64,000 nucleotides of DNA from Octadecabacter ascidiaceicola. GTDB taxonomy: Bacteria; Pseudomonadota; Alphaproteobacteria; Rhodobacterales; Rhodobacteraceae. The notes under the pieces were generated by a model. The model saw only the letters and a list, made by a program, of their open reading frames with translations. It was not told the DNA's origin and made no database searches. The DNA is taken from assembly GCF_900185015.1 (NCBI RefSeq), contig NZ_FXYD01000002.1:62001-126000 (forward strand). Reading direction: 5' to 3'. Each line of letters opens with the position of its first letter. Positions within the stretch are counted from its first letter, which is position 1. The position numbers and the translations under genes were made by a program. Positions 48,148 to 57,423 of this stretch are shown piece by piece.

Positions 48148-48600
48148 ATGCCCAGTATAACGATCCCAACTCAGTTCGGCCCACTCACCCTTTGGGAGGA
48201 GGACGGCGCGATTGTGCGTTTGGATTGGGACGGTAACGGTACGGACGAAACCGAACTGCTGGTTGAGGCCGCGCGCCAGCTGAGAGCGTACGATGCCGGC
48301 GAATTGAAAGCCTTTGACTTGCCATTGCAGGTCGCGGGTTCTGATTTTCAACGCGCGGTGTGCGAGCAAATGTCAGCGATCCCGTTTGGGGAAACTGTAA
48401 CTTACGGAGATATCGCGAAGGCACTGGGTGCACCTGCGCAGGCGATTGGGTCCGCTTGTGGCGGCAATCCGATCCCTGTGATTATCCCGTGCCACCGCGT
48501 GATGGGGGCCAAGGGGCTGACTGGGTTTTCTGGTAAGGGTGGCGTTGAAACCAAGGTCGCGTTGCTGCGTCATGAAGGGGCGGGCGGGTTTCTTATCTAG
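48148..48600 (+). CDS. ogt: Methylated-DNA-[protein]-cysteine S-methyltransferase
   Basis: 150 residues, Ogt-sized without the Ada regulatory part. The acceptor is Cys115 in IIPCHRVMG, with the helix-turn-helix FGETVTYGDIAKALGAPAQAIGSA before it. It removes methyl groups from O6-methylguanine in a single-use reaction. The start ATG 48148 has a poor ribosome site. Convergent with pcs. Confidence 0.92.
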   Translation: MPSITIPTQFGPLTLWEEDGAIVRLDWDGNGTDETELLVEAARQLRAYDAGELKAFDLPLQVAGSDFQRAVCEQMSAIPFGETVTYGDIAKALGAPAQAIGSACGGNPIPVIIPCHRVMGAKGLTGFSGKGGVETKVALLRHEGAGGFLI

Positions 48601-48607
48601 CTCCAAA

Positions 48608-48638
48608 AGATGAGTATTTAAGAGCCAAAGAAAGCAGG
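48608..48638 (+). repeat. AT-rich relative of the GATATTT repeat (copy D)
   Basis: AAGATGAGTATTTAAGAGCCAAAG-AAAGCA resembles the 3' half of copies A-C (GATATTTATGAAACAAAAGCA) but lacks the GC hairpin. Located between convergent ogt and pcs. Confidence 0.4.
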
Positions 48639-48643
48639 GCAAG

Positions 48644-49339
48644 TTACCCGTCGGGGCCGTGCAAGACTTGTTGAACGGCGCCTGCGGCGAGCAAGTAGGC
48701 AGACGTGACCATCAAGCCCCAGAACACTCCAGTTGCAGGTTCGAAGTTTTCCCAAGCGGCGAAGCCTGCAAACACTGTCCACGCTAAGGCCATCGGCAGC
48801 GAGACCGCGCGCCAGCGGTCAGTGCGCACGGGGTGGATGAATTTGATCGGCAGGAACATAGCAACAGAAAGGACCGCAACGAGGACCAAACAGGCCCACC
48901 ATGGTGGGGACAGGGCGAACAGCACGAGGATCAGCATGTTCCAGCAACCGGGAAATCCGGAAAAGGAATTGTCTTTTGTTTTCATGCGTGTGTCGCAGAA
49001 GTAGAGGGCTGACCCGAAAGTTATTACAATGATTGCGACCCAGCCGGACCATCCGTCCATCAGGCCGGACGCGTAAAGCGCATAGGCTGGAATGAAGACA
49101 TAGGTGAGGTAGTCGATGATCAGATCAAGCAATACGCCGTCAAACTGCGGCGCATATTTTTTGACGTTGTAGTGGCGGGCCAACGGCCCATCGATTCCGT
49201 CTACCGCAAAGGCCACAATGAGCCAGACGAACATCATCGCCCAGTCTTTCTGGATAGCTTCAAGCATGGCGAGCATGGCGAAAACGGCACCCGTGGCGGT
49301 CAGAAAATGGACGGTGAGGGCTTTGATTTGATTGTTCAT
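48644..49339 (-). CDS. pcs: Phosphatidylcholine synthase
   Basis: 231 residues from ATG 49339 (MNNQIKALTVHFLTATGAV). The CDP-alcohol phosphotransferase motif is D47-G..D50-G51..A54-R55...G68..D72..D76. Eight hydrophobic segments; FPGCWNML and YFCDTRMKT are typical of Pcs. It joins choline with CDP-diacylglycerol to form phosphatidylcholine, a common lipid in Rhodobacteraceae. Choline must come from outside. Confidence 0.92.
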   Translation of the reverse strand: MNNQIKALTVHFLTATGAVFAMLAMLEAIQKDWAMMFVWLIVAFAVDGIDGPLARHYNVKKYAPQFDGVLLDLIIDYLTYVFIPAYALYASGLMDGWSGWVAIIVITFGSALYFCDTRMKTKDNSFSGFPGCWNMLILVLFALSPPWWACLVLVAVLSVAMFLPIKFIHPVRTDRWRAVSLPMALAWTVFAGFAAWENFEPATGVFWGLMVTSAYLLAAGAVQQVLHGPDG

Positions 49340-49381
49340 CGGGACGTCATGGCGCAACTTGCGCGTTAGGGCAAGTGAGGT

Positions 49382-50302
49382 TTATCCGTCCGCTCTTGGA
49401 TGGGCCGCGTCATAGACCTCCATCAAGCGTGCAGTGTCGACGGCGGTGTAAGCCTGAGTTGTCGACAGGGAGGCGTGGCCGAGGAGTTCCTGAATGGAGC
49501 GCAAATCGCCACCAGCGTTCAACAGATGCGTCGCAAAGCTGTGGCGTAGTGCGTGCGGTGTGGCCGTGGCGGGTAGGCCCAATTGCATGCGCGATTGCGC
49601 CATAACCGACTGGATGGCCTTGGGGTAAAGGGGGCCGCCGCGTGCGCCGCGAAAGATTGGGGCGTCAGGTTCCATCGGGTGTGGGCAAGCGTCGAGATAG
49701 GCGTTCACAGCGGCGCGGGCTGCTGGGATCACCGGAACGAGGCGTTCTTTGCCGCCCTTACCCAGGATGCGCAGGGTTGCGGGAAGGGGAACATCCTTTG
49801 CGGTCAGGCCAAGGGCCTCGGATATCCGCAGGCCGCAGCCATATAGAAGGGTGACCACCGCCACATCACGCGCCGCGATCCAAGGCTCGCGGGCTTGCAC
49901 CTCAACCGTGTCGATCATCGCGCGGGCAGCATCAACGGCCAGTGGGCGAGGGAGTTTTTTCTGGAACTTGGGGGACCGCGTGGACAAAACCGCCGTCGGT
50001 TCAAACCCTTCGCGGTCGGCAAGCCAACGGTAAAAGGATTTCACAGCAGACAGGCTGCGCGCCAAGGATCGCGCCGCTACGCCGCGAGCCCGTTCTGACG
50101 CCATCCATGCCCGCATATCGCTAACGGTTATGCGTGAAATCGGGCCAAGCCCCTGCGCTTCACCGTGGTGCAGTGTCATGAAATTCAGAAATCCCAACAG
50201 GTCTGTCTGGTAGGCAGCAATTGTGTTTTCCGCCGCGCCTTTCAGGGCGCGTTGATGGGCCAACCAGCTGTCCAAGGCGGCGGACATGGCGGGCGAAATC
50301 AT
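49382..50302 (-). CDS. xerC: Tyrosine recombinase XerC
   Basis: 306 residues. Catalytic residues: Arg159 (GLRISEAL), Lys182 (GKGGKER), His250 and Arg253 (TPHALRHSFATHLL), His276 (LLGHASLSTTQAYT) and Tyr285. The N-terminal SAM-like domain (about 8-95) has NTIAAYQTDL. Works at dif with XerD to resolve chromosome dimers. The start ATG overlaps the DUF484 stop by one base (TGATG), the usual order DUF484-xerC. Confidence 0.93.
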   Translation of the reverse strand: MISPAMSAALDSWLAHQRALKGAAENTIAAYQTDLLGFLNFMTLHHGEAQGLGPISRITVSDMRAWMASERARGVAARSLARSLSAVKSFYRWLADREGFEPTAVLSTRSPKFQKKLPRPLAVDAARAMIDTVEVQAREPWIAARDVAVVTLLYGCGLRISEALGLTAKDVPLPATLRILGKGGKERLVPVIPAARAAVNAYLDACPHPMEPDAPIFRGARGGPLYPKAIQSVMAQSRMQLGLPATATPHALRHSFATHLLNAGGDLRSIQELLGHASLSTTQAYTAVDTARLMEVYDAAHPRADG

Positions 50303-51009
50303 CAGCTTAACCAGCGTCGTAAAGAGCGTTCAAACACACCGGCAAAGAAGGTTAACAGATCAGTACCTTGTTGTGGCGTGAACTGGTGCGGGTCTTCTGC
50401 ACCAAAAATCAGCATACCGGGCAAACGCCCTTCGCCGAGATCAAGCTGCAAACAGGCCTCGGAGCGAATGTAGTCAGTCTTGTCCCCGAATATGGCGGTG
50501 TCATCGGATTTCACTTGGCGCAGTGTCACCTGACGCGCGGTAATCTGGCGTCCATGTGTGATGTAATCTCGCACAAAGCCAGGTTCTACGACGGACAAAA
50601 CATCGCTCAACTTGGAAACTGCGGGGTCTGCCTCAGGCGTGACGGACTCAAGCACCAAACGCACTGCATCCACGCGCAAAATGTCGGCGACATCGCCGCG
50701 CAACTCTTTCAGAAAGGGTTCAAACTTCGTCGCATCCATCATCCGCAAAATCGCGCGGTGGATCTGGTTTGTTCCAGCGAGGTTTTCATATGCGGCCGCA
50801 ATCACATTGCGATGCGTATCCTCAAGACGATCTAGCCGCGCCTCAAGGCGCTCCATGGCAATACCGCGTAGATCGACAATATTGCTGCCTTGCGCACTTT
50901 CGTTTGCGGCGACGAGCGCACGCATAACATCTTGATCTTCCAAAAGAACCGAAGGATCGGACATGATTTTAGACCGAACGTCATCGGTCAAAAGGGGATC
51001 GCTGCTCAT
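50302..51009 (-). CDS. DUF484 family protein (GAF-like)
   Basis: 235 residues. The N-terminal third has a long coiled coil (GIAMERLEARLDRLEDTHRNVIAAAYENLAGTNQIHRAIL), then a GAF-like fold (LRVDAVRLVLES...LDLGEGRLPGMLIFGAEDPHQF). DUF484 genes commonly precede xerC in proteobacteria; function unknown. Overlaps xerC by one base. Confidence 0.9.
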   Translation of the reverse strand: MSSDPLLTDDVRSKIMSDPSVLLEDQDVMRALVAANESAQGSNIVDLRGIAMERLEARLDRLEDTHRNVIAAAYENLAGTNQIHRAILRMMDATKFEPFLKELRGDVADILRVDAVRLVLESVTPEADPAVSKLSDVLSVVEPGFVRDYITHGRQITARQVTLRQVKSDDTAIFGDKTDYIRSEACLQLDLGEGRLPGMLIFGAEDPHQFTPQQGTDLLTFFAGVFERSLRRWLS

Positions 51010-51131
51010 ACTCGTCTCATTTTATTGTTGGGGATGTATGTAGCAGAAAGATTGGTCGAGCGGATAGGTTTATTTACGACGAATCCAAAGTGTTGCAGGG
51101 CGACACTCATGTAGAATGCCGCCCCGCTGTT

Positions 51132-51186
51132 TGCCTTTGTTTCATAAATATCCCGGGGGAGTCCGAAGGACGGGGGCTGGCCCCCT
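51132..51186 (-). repeat. Dispersed GC-rich/GATATTT repeat, copy C (inverted)
   Basis: Read on the minus strand: GGGGGCCAGCCCCCGTCC, TTCGGACTCCCCCGGGATATTTATGAAACAAAGGCAA. Same element as copies A and B. A separate hairpin, GCGCACC-TTT-GGTGCGC, lies at 51198-51214 next to it, between transaldolase and DUF484. Confidence 0.7.
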
Positions 51187-51237
51187 CTTTCTTTCTTGCG
51201 CACCTTTGGTGCGCCCCCGCCCGCCGCAGGCGAAATC

Positions 51238-51891
51238 TTAGACGATTTTGATATTCGCTTTTTCGATGTCCTTCATGAACGCGGCCAAACCGTTGTCGGT
51301 CAGCACGTGGTTCGCCATCGCCTTGATCACGGCTGGCGGCGCAGTTGCAACGTCGGCACCAATTTTCGCACATTCAGACATGTGGTTGGCGTTGCGTATC
51401 GATGCCGCGAGGATCTGTGTCTCAAACCCGTAGTTGTCATAAATGGTGCGGATGTCTTCGATCAGCTCAAGCCCATCAAGGTTGATATCGTCCAAACGGC
51501 CGATAAACGGGGAAATGAATGTTGCACCAGCTTTGGCGGCCAGCAACGCTTGGTTTGCGCTAAAGCACAGCGTCACGTTAACCATGGTGCCTTCGCTGGA
51601 CAGGACCTTACAGGCTTTCAGGCCGTCCCATGTCAGCGGCACTTTCACTGTGATGTTATCGGCGATCTTCGCGAGCTTGCGGCCTTCGGCGATCATATCA
51701 TCCGCCTTAAGTGATACGACCTCGGCAGAGACCGGACCGTCGACGAGATCACAGATTTCTTTAGTCACTTCCAGAATGTCACGGCCGGATTTGGCAATGA
51801 TGGACGGGTTTGTTGTAACGCCGTCAACCATGCCAAGGTCGTTCAGTTCTGCAATGGCGGCGACGTCTGCGGTATCTACGAAGAATTTCAT
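51238..51891 (-). CDS. tal: Transaldolase (small, FSA/TalC-like type)
   Basis: 217 residues from ATG 51891 ([18 protein letters not shown]). The Schiff-base lysine is Lys83 in [10 protein letters not shown], with [13 protein letters not shown] at 24-36 and [23 protein letters not shown]. Swaps dihydroxyacetone units in the pentose phosphate pathway; enzymes of this short class can instead act as fructose-6-phosphate aldolase. Single gene; the dispersed repeat lies 50 bp after the upstream DUF484 start. Confidence 0.94.
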   Translation of the reverse strand: MKFFVDTADVAAIAELNDLGMVDGVTTNPSIIAKSGRDILEVTKEICDLVDGPVSAEVVSLKADDMIAEGRKLAKIADNITVKVPLTWDGLKACKVLSSEGTMVNVTLCFSANQALLAAKAGATFISPFIGRLDDINLDGLELIEDIRTIYDNYGFETQILAASIRNANHMSECAKIGADVATAPPAVIKAMANHVLTDNGLAAFMKDIEKANIKIV

Positions 51892-52029
51892 GGGGCTGCG
51901 CTCCGGCTGATGTTGGGTGATAGGAATCTGCCCTCCCAATAGCGCAAACCACTTCGTTCGGGAAGGGGCGGTTGAATGCCAGTTGCGGCAGGTGTCTAAT
52001 GCCATTTCGGACGACTGCAGGGGATTCTC

Positions 52030-52662
52030 ATGGACCTATCAATCTGGATGACATTTGTGGCGGCAACCGTGGTGTTGTTGATCATCCCCGGTCCGACGAT
52101 TGTGCTGGTGCTGACCTATGCATTAACGCAAGGGCGACGCGTGGCGATTGCGTCTGCTGCGGGCGTGGCACTGGGGGATTTTATCGCCATGACCACATCC
52201 CTAGTTGGTCTTGGCGCGATTGTTTTGGCGTCGGTGACGGCGTTTACGGCGCTTAAATGGGTCGGGGCGATCTATTTGGTGTGGATGGGGATCGGCATGA
52301 TCCGCAGTGCTGGCGGCGCGACCTTGGGCAAAATCGATGAGGCACCTCAGTTGAGCGCGGGCGCAGTGTTTCGCAACGCTTGTGTCGTGACGGCGTTGAA
52401 CCCCAAAGGCATTGTATTTTTCATCGCCTTTGTGCCGCAGTTCGTCCGCCAAGACGCGGCATTGGCTCCACAGTTTGCAATTTTGATCGCGACCTTCGTT
52501 GGTCTCGCTGCGGTGAATGTCATGATCTATGCGCTGTTGGCGGATCGGCTGCGCACAGCCATCCGCAAGCCCGCCGTGCTGGGCTGGATGACCCGACTGG
52601 GCGGTGGTGTGTTGATTGGCATGGGCGTGTTGACGGCCACGATGCGCAAAGCCGCCGCATGA
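52030..52662 (+). CDS. LysE/RhtB-family amino-acid exporter
   Basis: 210 residues with about six membrane helices. [18 protein letters not shown] is the conserved N-terminal block; [18 protein letters not shown] the second. Typically exports homoserine, threonine or similar amino acids. Its TGA overlaps the priA ATG (ATGA), so the two are on one mRNA although unrelated in function. Confidence 0.9.
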   Translation: MDLSIWMTFVAATVVLLIIPGPTIVLVLTYALTQGRRVAIASAAGVALGDFIAMTTSLVGLGAIVLASVTAFTALKWVGAIYLVWMGIGMIRSAGGATLGKIDEAPQLSAGAVFRNACVVTALNPKGIVFFIAFVPQFVRQDAALAPQFAILIATFVGLAAVNVMIYALLADRLRTAIRKPAVLGWMTRLGGGVLIGMGVLTATMRKAAA

Positions 52663-54851
52663 GTCAGGAGTTCTTCCATGAAGGTGAGTTGGTCGGCGTT
52701 TTAACCACGCAACCGCTGGACCGTGTGTTGGACTATAAAGCACCAGAAGGCGGGTGCCATTTGGGCGCCTTCGTTGAGGTCCCTCTTGGCCCGCGCAAGG
52801 TTTTGGGTGTGGTCTGGGGCAGCGGCAAGGGGGACTGGGACATCAAGAAGGTGCGCTCGGTTATTCGGGTGCTGGATGTGGCGCCGATGGCCGATGAGAT
52901 GCGCCAGTTTCTGAAACGGGCCGCTGATTACACACTGACCCCGATGAACGCGATGCTGCGCCTTGCGACCCGCGCGCCGGGGCTTGGGGATGCGCCGTCG
53001 ATGCGCAAGGTTTATCGTTTGGGCAGCGTTGAGCCGGACCGGATGACCGAGGCCCGCACTAAAGTTTTGGATGTGCTGCGCGAATACGGCGGGCTGGCGT
53101 TCACATTAAAAGAAGTCGCGGACACGGCGGGGGTGACGTCATCCGTGGTGAAGGGGTTGGTCAAACTGGGCGCGGTGTCCGAAGAGGACAGCCCACGCGA
53201 TCTGCCCTATCCGCGGTTGGACCCTGATTATGGCAGCAAAGACCTGACCGAAGACCAAACCGCAGGCGCGAAGGTTCTGCGCGAGGCTGTGCGGTCAGGT
53301 GCCTATGGCACGACTTTGCTGAAAGGGGTGACGGGGTCGGGTAAGACCGAGGTGTACCTTGAAGCCGTGGCGGAATGTTTGCGTGTGGGGCGGCAGGCCT
53401 TGGTGTTGTTGCCTGAAATTGCGTTGACGTCTGAATTCATCACGAGGGTTGAGGCGCGGTTCGGGATGAAGCCTGCAGAATGGCATTCCGGTGTCACGAT
53501 GACCGAACGTCGCCGCTGCTGGCGCATGGTTGGGCAGGGGGAAGCACAACTGATTGTGGGTGCGCGGTCTGCGTTGTTTTTGCCCTATCGCGATTTGGGA
53601 TTGATCGTGGTCGATGAAGAACACGACACGTCCTATAAACAGGAAGACGGGGTGCTGTATAATGCCCGCGATATGACGGTGCTTCGGGCGTCCTTGAATT
53701 CCGCACAGGTGGTGTTGGCGAGCGCGACGCCAAGCTTGGAAAGCTGGGCCAATGTCGAGGCGGGCAAATATGCGCGGGTGACGTTGGCATCGCGGTATGG
53801 CGACGCGGTGCTGCCGGACATGTCCGCGATTGATATGCGCATCGAGGATTTGCCAGGTGGTCGTTGGGTGTCGCCGAGTTTGCAAAAGAAGGTGCAGTCG
53901 CGATTAGAAAAGGGCGAGCAGTCGTTGCTGTTCCTGAACCGGCGCGGCTATGCGCCTGTCACGATTTGTCGGGCCTGTGGGCACCAGATTGGCTGTGATG
54001 ATTGTGATGCAACGATGGTCGAGCACCGCTTTCTGAAACGTCTGATGTGCCATCAATGCGGTGAGACGAAACCGATGCCAACCGTCTGCCCAAGCTGTGA
54101 AGCAGAGGACCGTTTGGCCCCCGTTGGCCCCGGAGTGGAACGCATGGCAGAGGAAGCACAGGCGTTGTTTCCGGATGCCAAGATCGCGGTGCTATCGTCG
54201 GACCTTTATGGGTCAGCGCGGGCGTTGAAAGAACATATTGAGAGCATCGCGCGCGGTGAAGCGGATGTGATTGTCGGCACCCAGTTGGTTGCCAAGGGGC
54301 ACAATTTTCCGAAACTAACGCTGGTCGGGGTGATTGATGCGGACCTTGGATTGCAGGGGTCAGATTTGCGCGCCGCTGAGCGCACGTTTCAACTGATGCG
54401 TCAGGTGGCTGGGCGTGCGGGGCGGGCTGAGATTGCTGGCGAGGCGGTGTTGCAGACGTTTCAGCCAGAACATCCCGTTATTCGCGCGATTTTGGGTGGC
54501 GACGAGGAGGCGTTTTGGGCAGCGGAAGCAGGCGAGCGCCGCGCGGCGGGTGTGCCGCCCTATGGGCGCATGGCGGGGATCGTGTTGAGTTCGACCAACG
54601 TGCAAGAGGTGTTTGACCTCGGCACTGAAATGGCACGGATGGATGGGCCGTTGCGTAAAATTGGTGCGCAAGTTTTCGGACCCGCGCCTGCGCCGATTGC
54701 GCGGATACGCGGACGGCACAGAGTGCGTCTGCTGGTGAAGGCCGAAAAGTCAGCGCCCTTGCAACAGGCGCTTGCCGCATGGGCTGGGCAGTTCAAACTG
54801 CGTGGCGAGTTGCGCATGGCGATCGATATTGATCCGCAAAGTTTCTACTAA
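52659..54851 (+). CDS. priA: Primosomal protein N' (replication restart helicase PriA)
   Basis: 730 residues from ATG 52659, inside the exporter stop; the frame is open to 52380 but in a shadow of that gene. Helicase motifs: GVTGSGKTEVY (Walker A), VVDEEHDTSYKQ (DEEH box), VLASATPSLES. The zinc region has CRACGHQIGCDDCD, CHQCG and CPSC. GTQLVAKGHNFPKLTLVGVIDAD is the PriA motif V. Restarts stalled replication forks. Followed by the double-hairpin element. Confidence 0.96.
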   Translation: MSQEFFHEGELVGVLTTQPLDRVLDYKAPEGGCHLGAFVEVPLGPRKVLGVVWGSGKGDWDIKKVRSVIRVLDVAPMADEMRQFLKRAADYTLTPMNAMLRLATRAPGLGDAPSMRKVYRLGSVEPDRMTEARTKVLDVLREYGGLAFTLKEVADTAGVTSSVVKGLVKLGAVSEEDSPRDLPYPRLDPDYGSKDLTEDQTAGAKVLREAVRSGAYGTTLLKGVTGSGKTEVYLEAVAECLRVGRQALVLLPEIALTSEFITRVEARFGMKPAEWHSGVTMTERRRCWRMVGQGEAQLIVGARSALFLPYRDLGLIVVDEEHDTSYKQEDGVLYNARDMTVLRASLNSAQVVLASATPSLESWANVEAGKYARVTLASRYGDAVLPDMSAIDMRIEDLPGGRWVSPSLQKKVQSRLEKGEQSLLFLNRRGYAPVTICRACGHQIGCDDCDATMVEHRFLKRLMCHQCGETKPMPTVCPSCEAEDRLAPVGPGVERMAEEAQALFPDAKIAVLSSDLYGSARALKEHIESIARGEADVIVGTQLVAKGHNFPKLTLVGVIDADLGLQGSDLRAAERTFQLMRQVAGRAGRAEIAGEAVLQTFQPEHPVIRAILGGDEEAFWAAEAGERRAAGVPPYGRMAGIVLSSTNVQEVFDLGTEMARMDGPLRKIGAQVFGPAPAPIARIRGRHRVRLLVKAEKSAPLQQALAAWAGQFKLRGELRMAIDIDPQSFY

Positions 54852-54868
54852 GACGTTTCTAACGAGCG

Positions 54869-54915
54869 CCCAAATTCTCTGAGAGAATTTGGGACAGACT
54901 TTCGAGGAAAGTCTG
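54869..54915. repeat. Double-hairpin element, copy 2
   Basis: CCCAAATTCTC-TGA-GAGAATTTGGG (11 bp) then CAGACTTTC-GAG-GAAAGTCTG (9 bp), separated by one A. Compared with copy 1, the fifth pair of the second stem is C-G instead of T-A, so pairing is kept. Between the convergent priA gene and the small minus-strand gene. Confidence 0.75.
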
Positions 54916-54917
54916 GA

Positions 54918-55127
54918 TCAGGTCAGGTGGAAACGCAGTGGTTTTGTATCAGCGCATTTTATCATGCCTTTGGCTTCAAGGTCGAGCTGCACAGTTTTTT
55001 GCCACCGTCCTGAGGTGGCACCCGCCGGAAACAGGTCTTCGGGAAGGTGGACTTTGGTGGCGTTTTTGGTGTCATTCGCGGTGTCGCCGGGGGTATTGAT
55101 GTTTGCGATCTCGATCTTCTCAGCCAT
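54918..55127 (-). CDS. DUF6958-like small protein, apparently shortened
   Basis: 69 residues from ATG 55127; CAGGAGA stands 7 nt upstream, a good ribosome site. MAEKIEIANINTPGDT and the C-terminal VHLPEDLFPAGATSGRWQKTVQLDLEAKGMI...KPLRFH resemble both ends of a roughly 100-residue family I recall as DUF6958. The usual middle helix (xDAxKYxAMRxALL) seems missing, about 30 residues. May be functional or a decaying gene. Divergent from the MFS gene at 55201. Confidence 0.6.
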   Translation of the reverse strand: MAEKIEIANINTPGDTANDTKNATKVHLPEDLFPAGATSGRWQKTVQLDLEAKGMIKCADTKPLRFHLT

Positions 55128-55200
55128 CGGAGTCTCCTGCCACAAGTGTACATTGAAATGCGGGTTCGACAAATGCCGTGGGCAGGCGTAGAGCCGATGT

Positions 55201-56430
55201 ATGAAATCCGTCACCCTCTCTGATGCGCAAAATCTGCCTCTTTGGCGCCGGCCAGTCACGCTTTTGTTCTTGCTGGCAGCGATGATGCCGATTGCATTTT
55301 CGACCTGGTCGGCTCTGCTGAATAACTTTGTCATTGAAGTGGCGGGTTTTGATGGGGCTGATATTGGATGGTTGCATTCCATACGTGAAATTCCCGGGTT
55401 CCTTGCCATTGGCGTGATTGTTTTGTTGATGCTGTTTCGCGAGCAGGTGCTTGGGGTGGTGTCGCTTGTTTTGCTGGGGGTCGCGACGGCATTGACGGCG
55501 CAGTTCCCATCAATGGGCGGCATTTTGGTGATCACGATGCTAAGTTCCATCGGGTTCCACTACTATGAAACGGTGAACCAGAGCCTGCAATTGCAATGGA
55601 TCGACAAGGCGCGTGCGCCCCAAACGCTGGGTTGGATTATTGCGACGGGGTCAGGGGCGACGTTTCTGGCCTATGTGCTGATTGTGTTGACATGGGAAAG
55701 GTACGACCTGTCGTATTCGCTGGTTTACTGGATTTCCGGTGGGATTACCGCCGCAGCCGCGCTGTTTTGCATGTTCGCGTATCCGCAGTTTGAAAGCCCC
55801 AATCCGCAGCACATGCGGTTTATTCTGCGGAAACGGTATTGGTTGTATTATGCGCTGCAATTCATGTCCGGCGCGCGGCGGCAGATCTTCTTTGTGTTTG
55901 CAGGTTTCATGATGGTCGAAAAGTTCGGCTATAAAGTGAGCGAAATAACATCGTTGCTGTTAATCACGCTTGTGACCACGATGGTGACTGCGCCTTTGAT
56001 TGGGCGCGTGGTGCAAGTGCTTGGGGAGCGCTTTGCCCTGGTTGTTGAATATATCGGTTTGGCTGTGATTTTCCTGCTTTACGCGGGCCTGTATTACCTT
56101 GATTGGGGCGAAACACTTGCGGCGGCATTGTATGTAACCAATGCGATTTTCTTCAGCCTTGCGCTGGCGTTGAAAACCTATTTCCAAAAAATTGCCGACC
56201 CAAAAGATATTGCGCCGACAGCGGCGGTGGCCTTTACGATCAACCATATTGGGGCCGTGTTCTTGCCTGCAATTTTGGGGTACTTGTGGCTGACATCTCC
56301 GGGTTTGGTGTTTTTGTGCGCTGCAGGGATGGCGATTGTATCATTGATCCTGTCTTTATTGATTCCCCGCCATCCGGTTGAGGGAAATGAAACGATATTT
56401 GTACGCCTGCGGGCGCAACTTGCGGAGTAG
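55201..56430 (+). CDS. MFS transporter of unknown substrate
   Basis: 409 residues, about 11-12 membrane helices. PIAFSTWSALLNNFVIE at the first helix and GWLHSIREIPGFLAIGVI are unlike drug pumps. FMSGARRQIFFVFAGFMMVEKFGYKVSEI is another distinctive stretch. A family of such MFS proteins occurs in Rhodobacteraceae next to prmA. The prmA start lies 3 bp after the stop, so they share a transcript. Confidence 0.87.
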   Translation: MKSVTLSDAQNLPLWRRPVTLLFLLAAMMPIAFSTWSALLNNFVIEVAGFDGADIGWLHSIREIPGFLAIGVIVLLMLFREQVLGVVSLVLLGVATALTAQFPSMGGILVITMLSSIGFHYYETVNQSLQLQWIDKARAPQTLGWIIATGSGATFLAYVLIVLTWERYDLSYSLVYWISGGITAAAALFCMFAYPQFESPNPQHMRFILRKRYWLYYALQFMSGARRQIFFVFAGFMMVEKFGYKVSEITSLLLITLVTTMVTAPLIGRVVQVLGERFALVVEYIGLAVIFLLYAGLYYLDWGETLAAALYVTNAIFFSLALALKTYFQKIADPKDIAPTAAVAFTINHIGAVFLPAILGYLWLTSPGLVFLCAAGMAIVSLILSLLIPRHPVEGNETIFVRLRAQLAE

Positions 56431-56433
56431 AAA

Positions 56434-57306
56434 ATGACGACGTTCACAGCACTGACCACGATGATGGGCAAACCAGCCGCAGAAGCGATGAGCAACGCGA
56501 TGGAGAATATGGACCCAGCACCAACGGGCGTGGGTGTCTTTGAAGTGGAAGACGACAGCGGCCTTTGGGAAGTTGGCGGGTACTTTGAAGATGCGCCGGA
56601 TGAAGCCTCGCTGGCGTTATTGGCGGCGACGTTTGGGGCAAAGCCCTTCGTGGTGTCTGAGGTGCCGGAAACCGACTGGGTCGCCCATGTGAAGCGCGAA
56701 CTGCCCCCCGTCGAGGCAGGGCGGTTCTTTGTTTACGGATCGCATGACGCAGCCGAGCTACCAGAGGGCCGCGTTGGGTTGTTGATTGATGCGGCGATGG
56801 CATTTGGCACAGGGCACCACGGGACGACGTTGGGGTGCCTGCGGGCGTTTGATCGGTTGCTAAACGATGGCGAAGTGTTTGAAGACGTGGCCGATGTGGG
56901 CTGCGGGACGGCGGTATTGGCGATTGCGGCGGCGCGGACTACAGATGCGAAGGTGATCGCCAGCGATATTGACCCTGTGGCGGTGGACGTGGCTGAGGCG
57001 AATATGGCGGCCAATGGCATGGCTGGCGCTGTGACGTGTGTGACTGCGGCCGGGTTTGAAGATGGTGCATTGGCTGAAGCCGCACCATTTGACTTGATTT
57101 TCGCCAACATCCTTAAGGGGCCGCTGATTATGCTCGCGCCGGATATGGCGACGAACGCAAAGCCGGGGGGATTCGCGATTCTGTCGGGGCTTTTGAACGA
57201 ACAGGCAGATGAAATCATTGGTGTTTATGCACGCAATGGATACAATTTGGTGCACCACGATCAGATTGGTGACTGGTCGACATTAACCCTACGTAAAGAA
57301 ACATAG
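56434..57306 (+). CDS. prmA: Ribosomal protein L11 methyltransferase
   Basis: 290 residues. The C-terminal SAM domain has MAFGTGHHGTTLGCLRAF, DVGCGTAVLAIAAA and FDLIFANILKGPL (NILxxPL motif of N-methylation). PrmA trimethylates L11 on the ribosome. It starts 3 bp after the MFS gene. The N-terminus is typical of the alphaproteobacterial, shorter form. Confidence 0.92.
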   Translation: MTTFTALTTMMGKPAAEAMSNAMENMDPAPTGVGVFEVEDDSGLWEVGGYFEDAPDEASLALLAATFGAKPFVVSEVPETDWVAHVKRELPPVEAGRFFVYGSHDAAELPEGRVGLLIDAAMAFGTGHHGTTLGCLRAFDRLLNDGEVFEDVADVGCGTAVLAIAAARTTDAKVIASDIDPVAVDVAEANMAANGMAGAVTCVTAAGFEDGALAEAAPFDLIFANILKGPLIMLAPDMATNAKPGGFAILSGLLNEQADEIIGVYARNGYNLVHHDQIGDWSTLTLRKET

Positions 57307-57423
57307 TAAAACCGCATTTGAAGCTGTTTTTCCCTTAAATTGAGGGGGTTGCCACATTTTCGCCGCAATTGAAGCGGAAATTGGTCGCGTTCGGTGGGGG
57401 CCGAGTAATAAGTAGGCTGCCAA

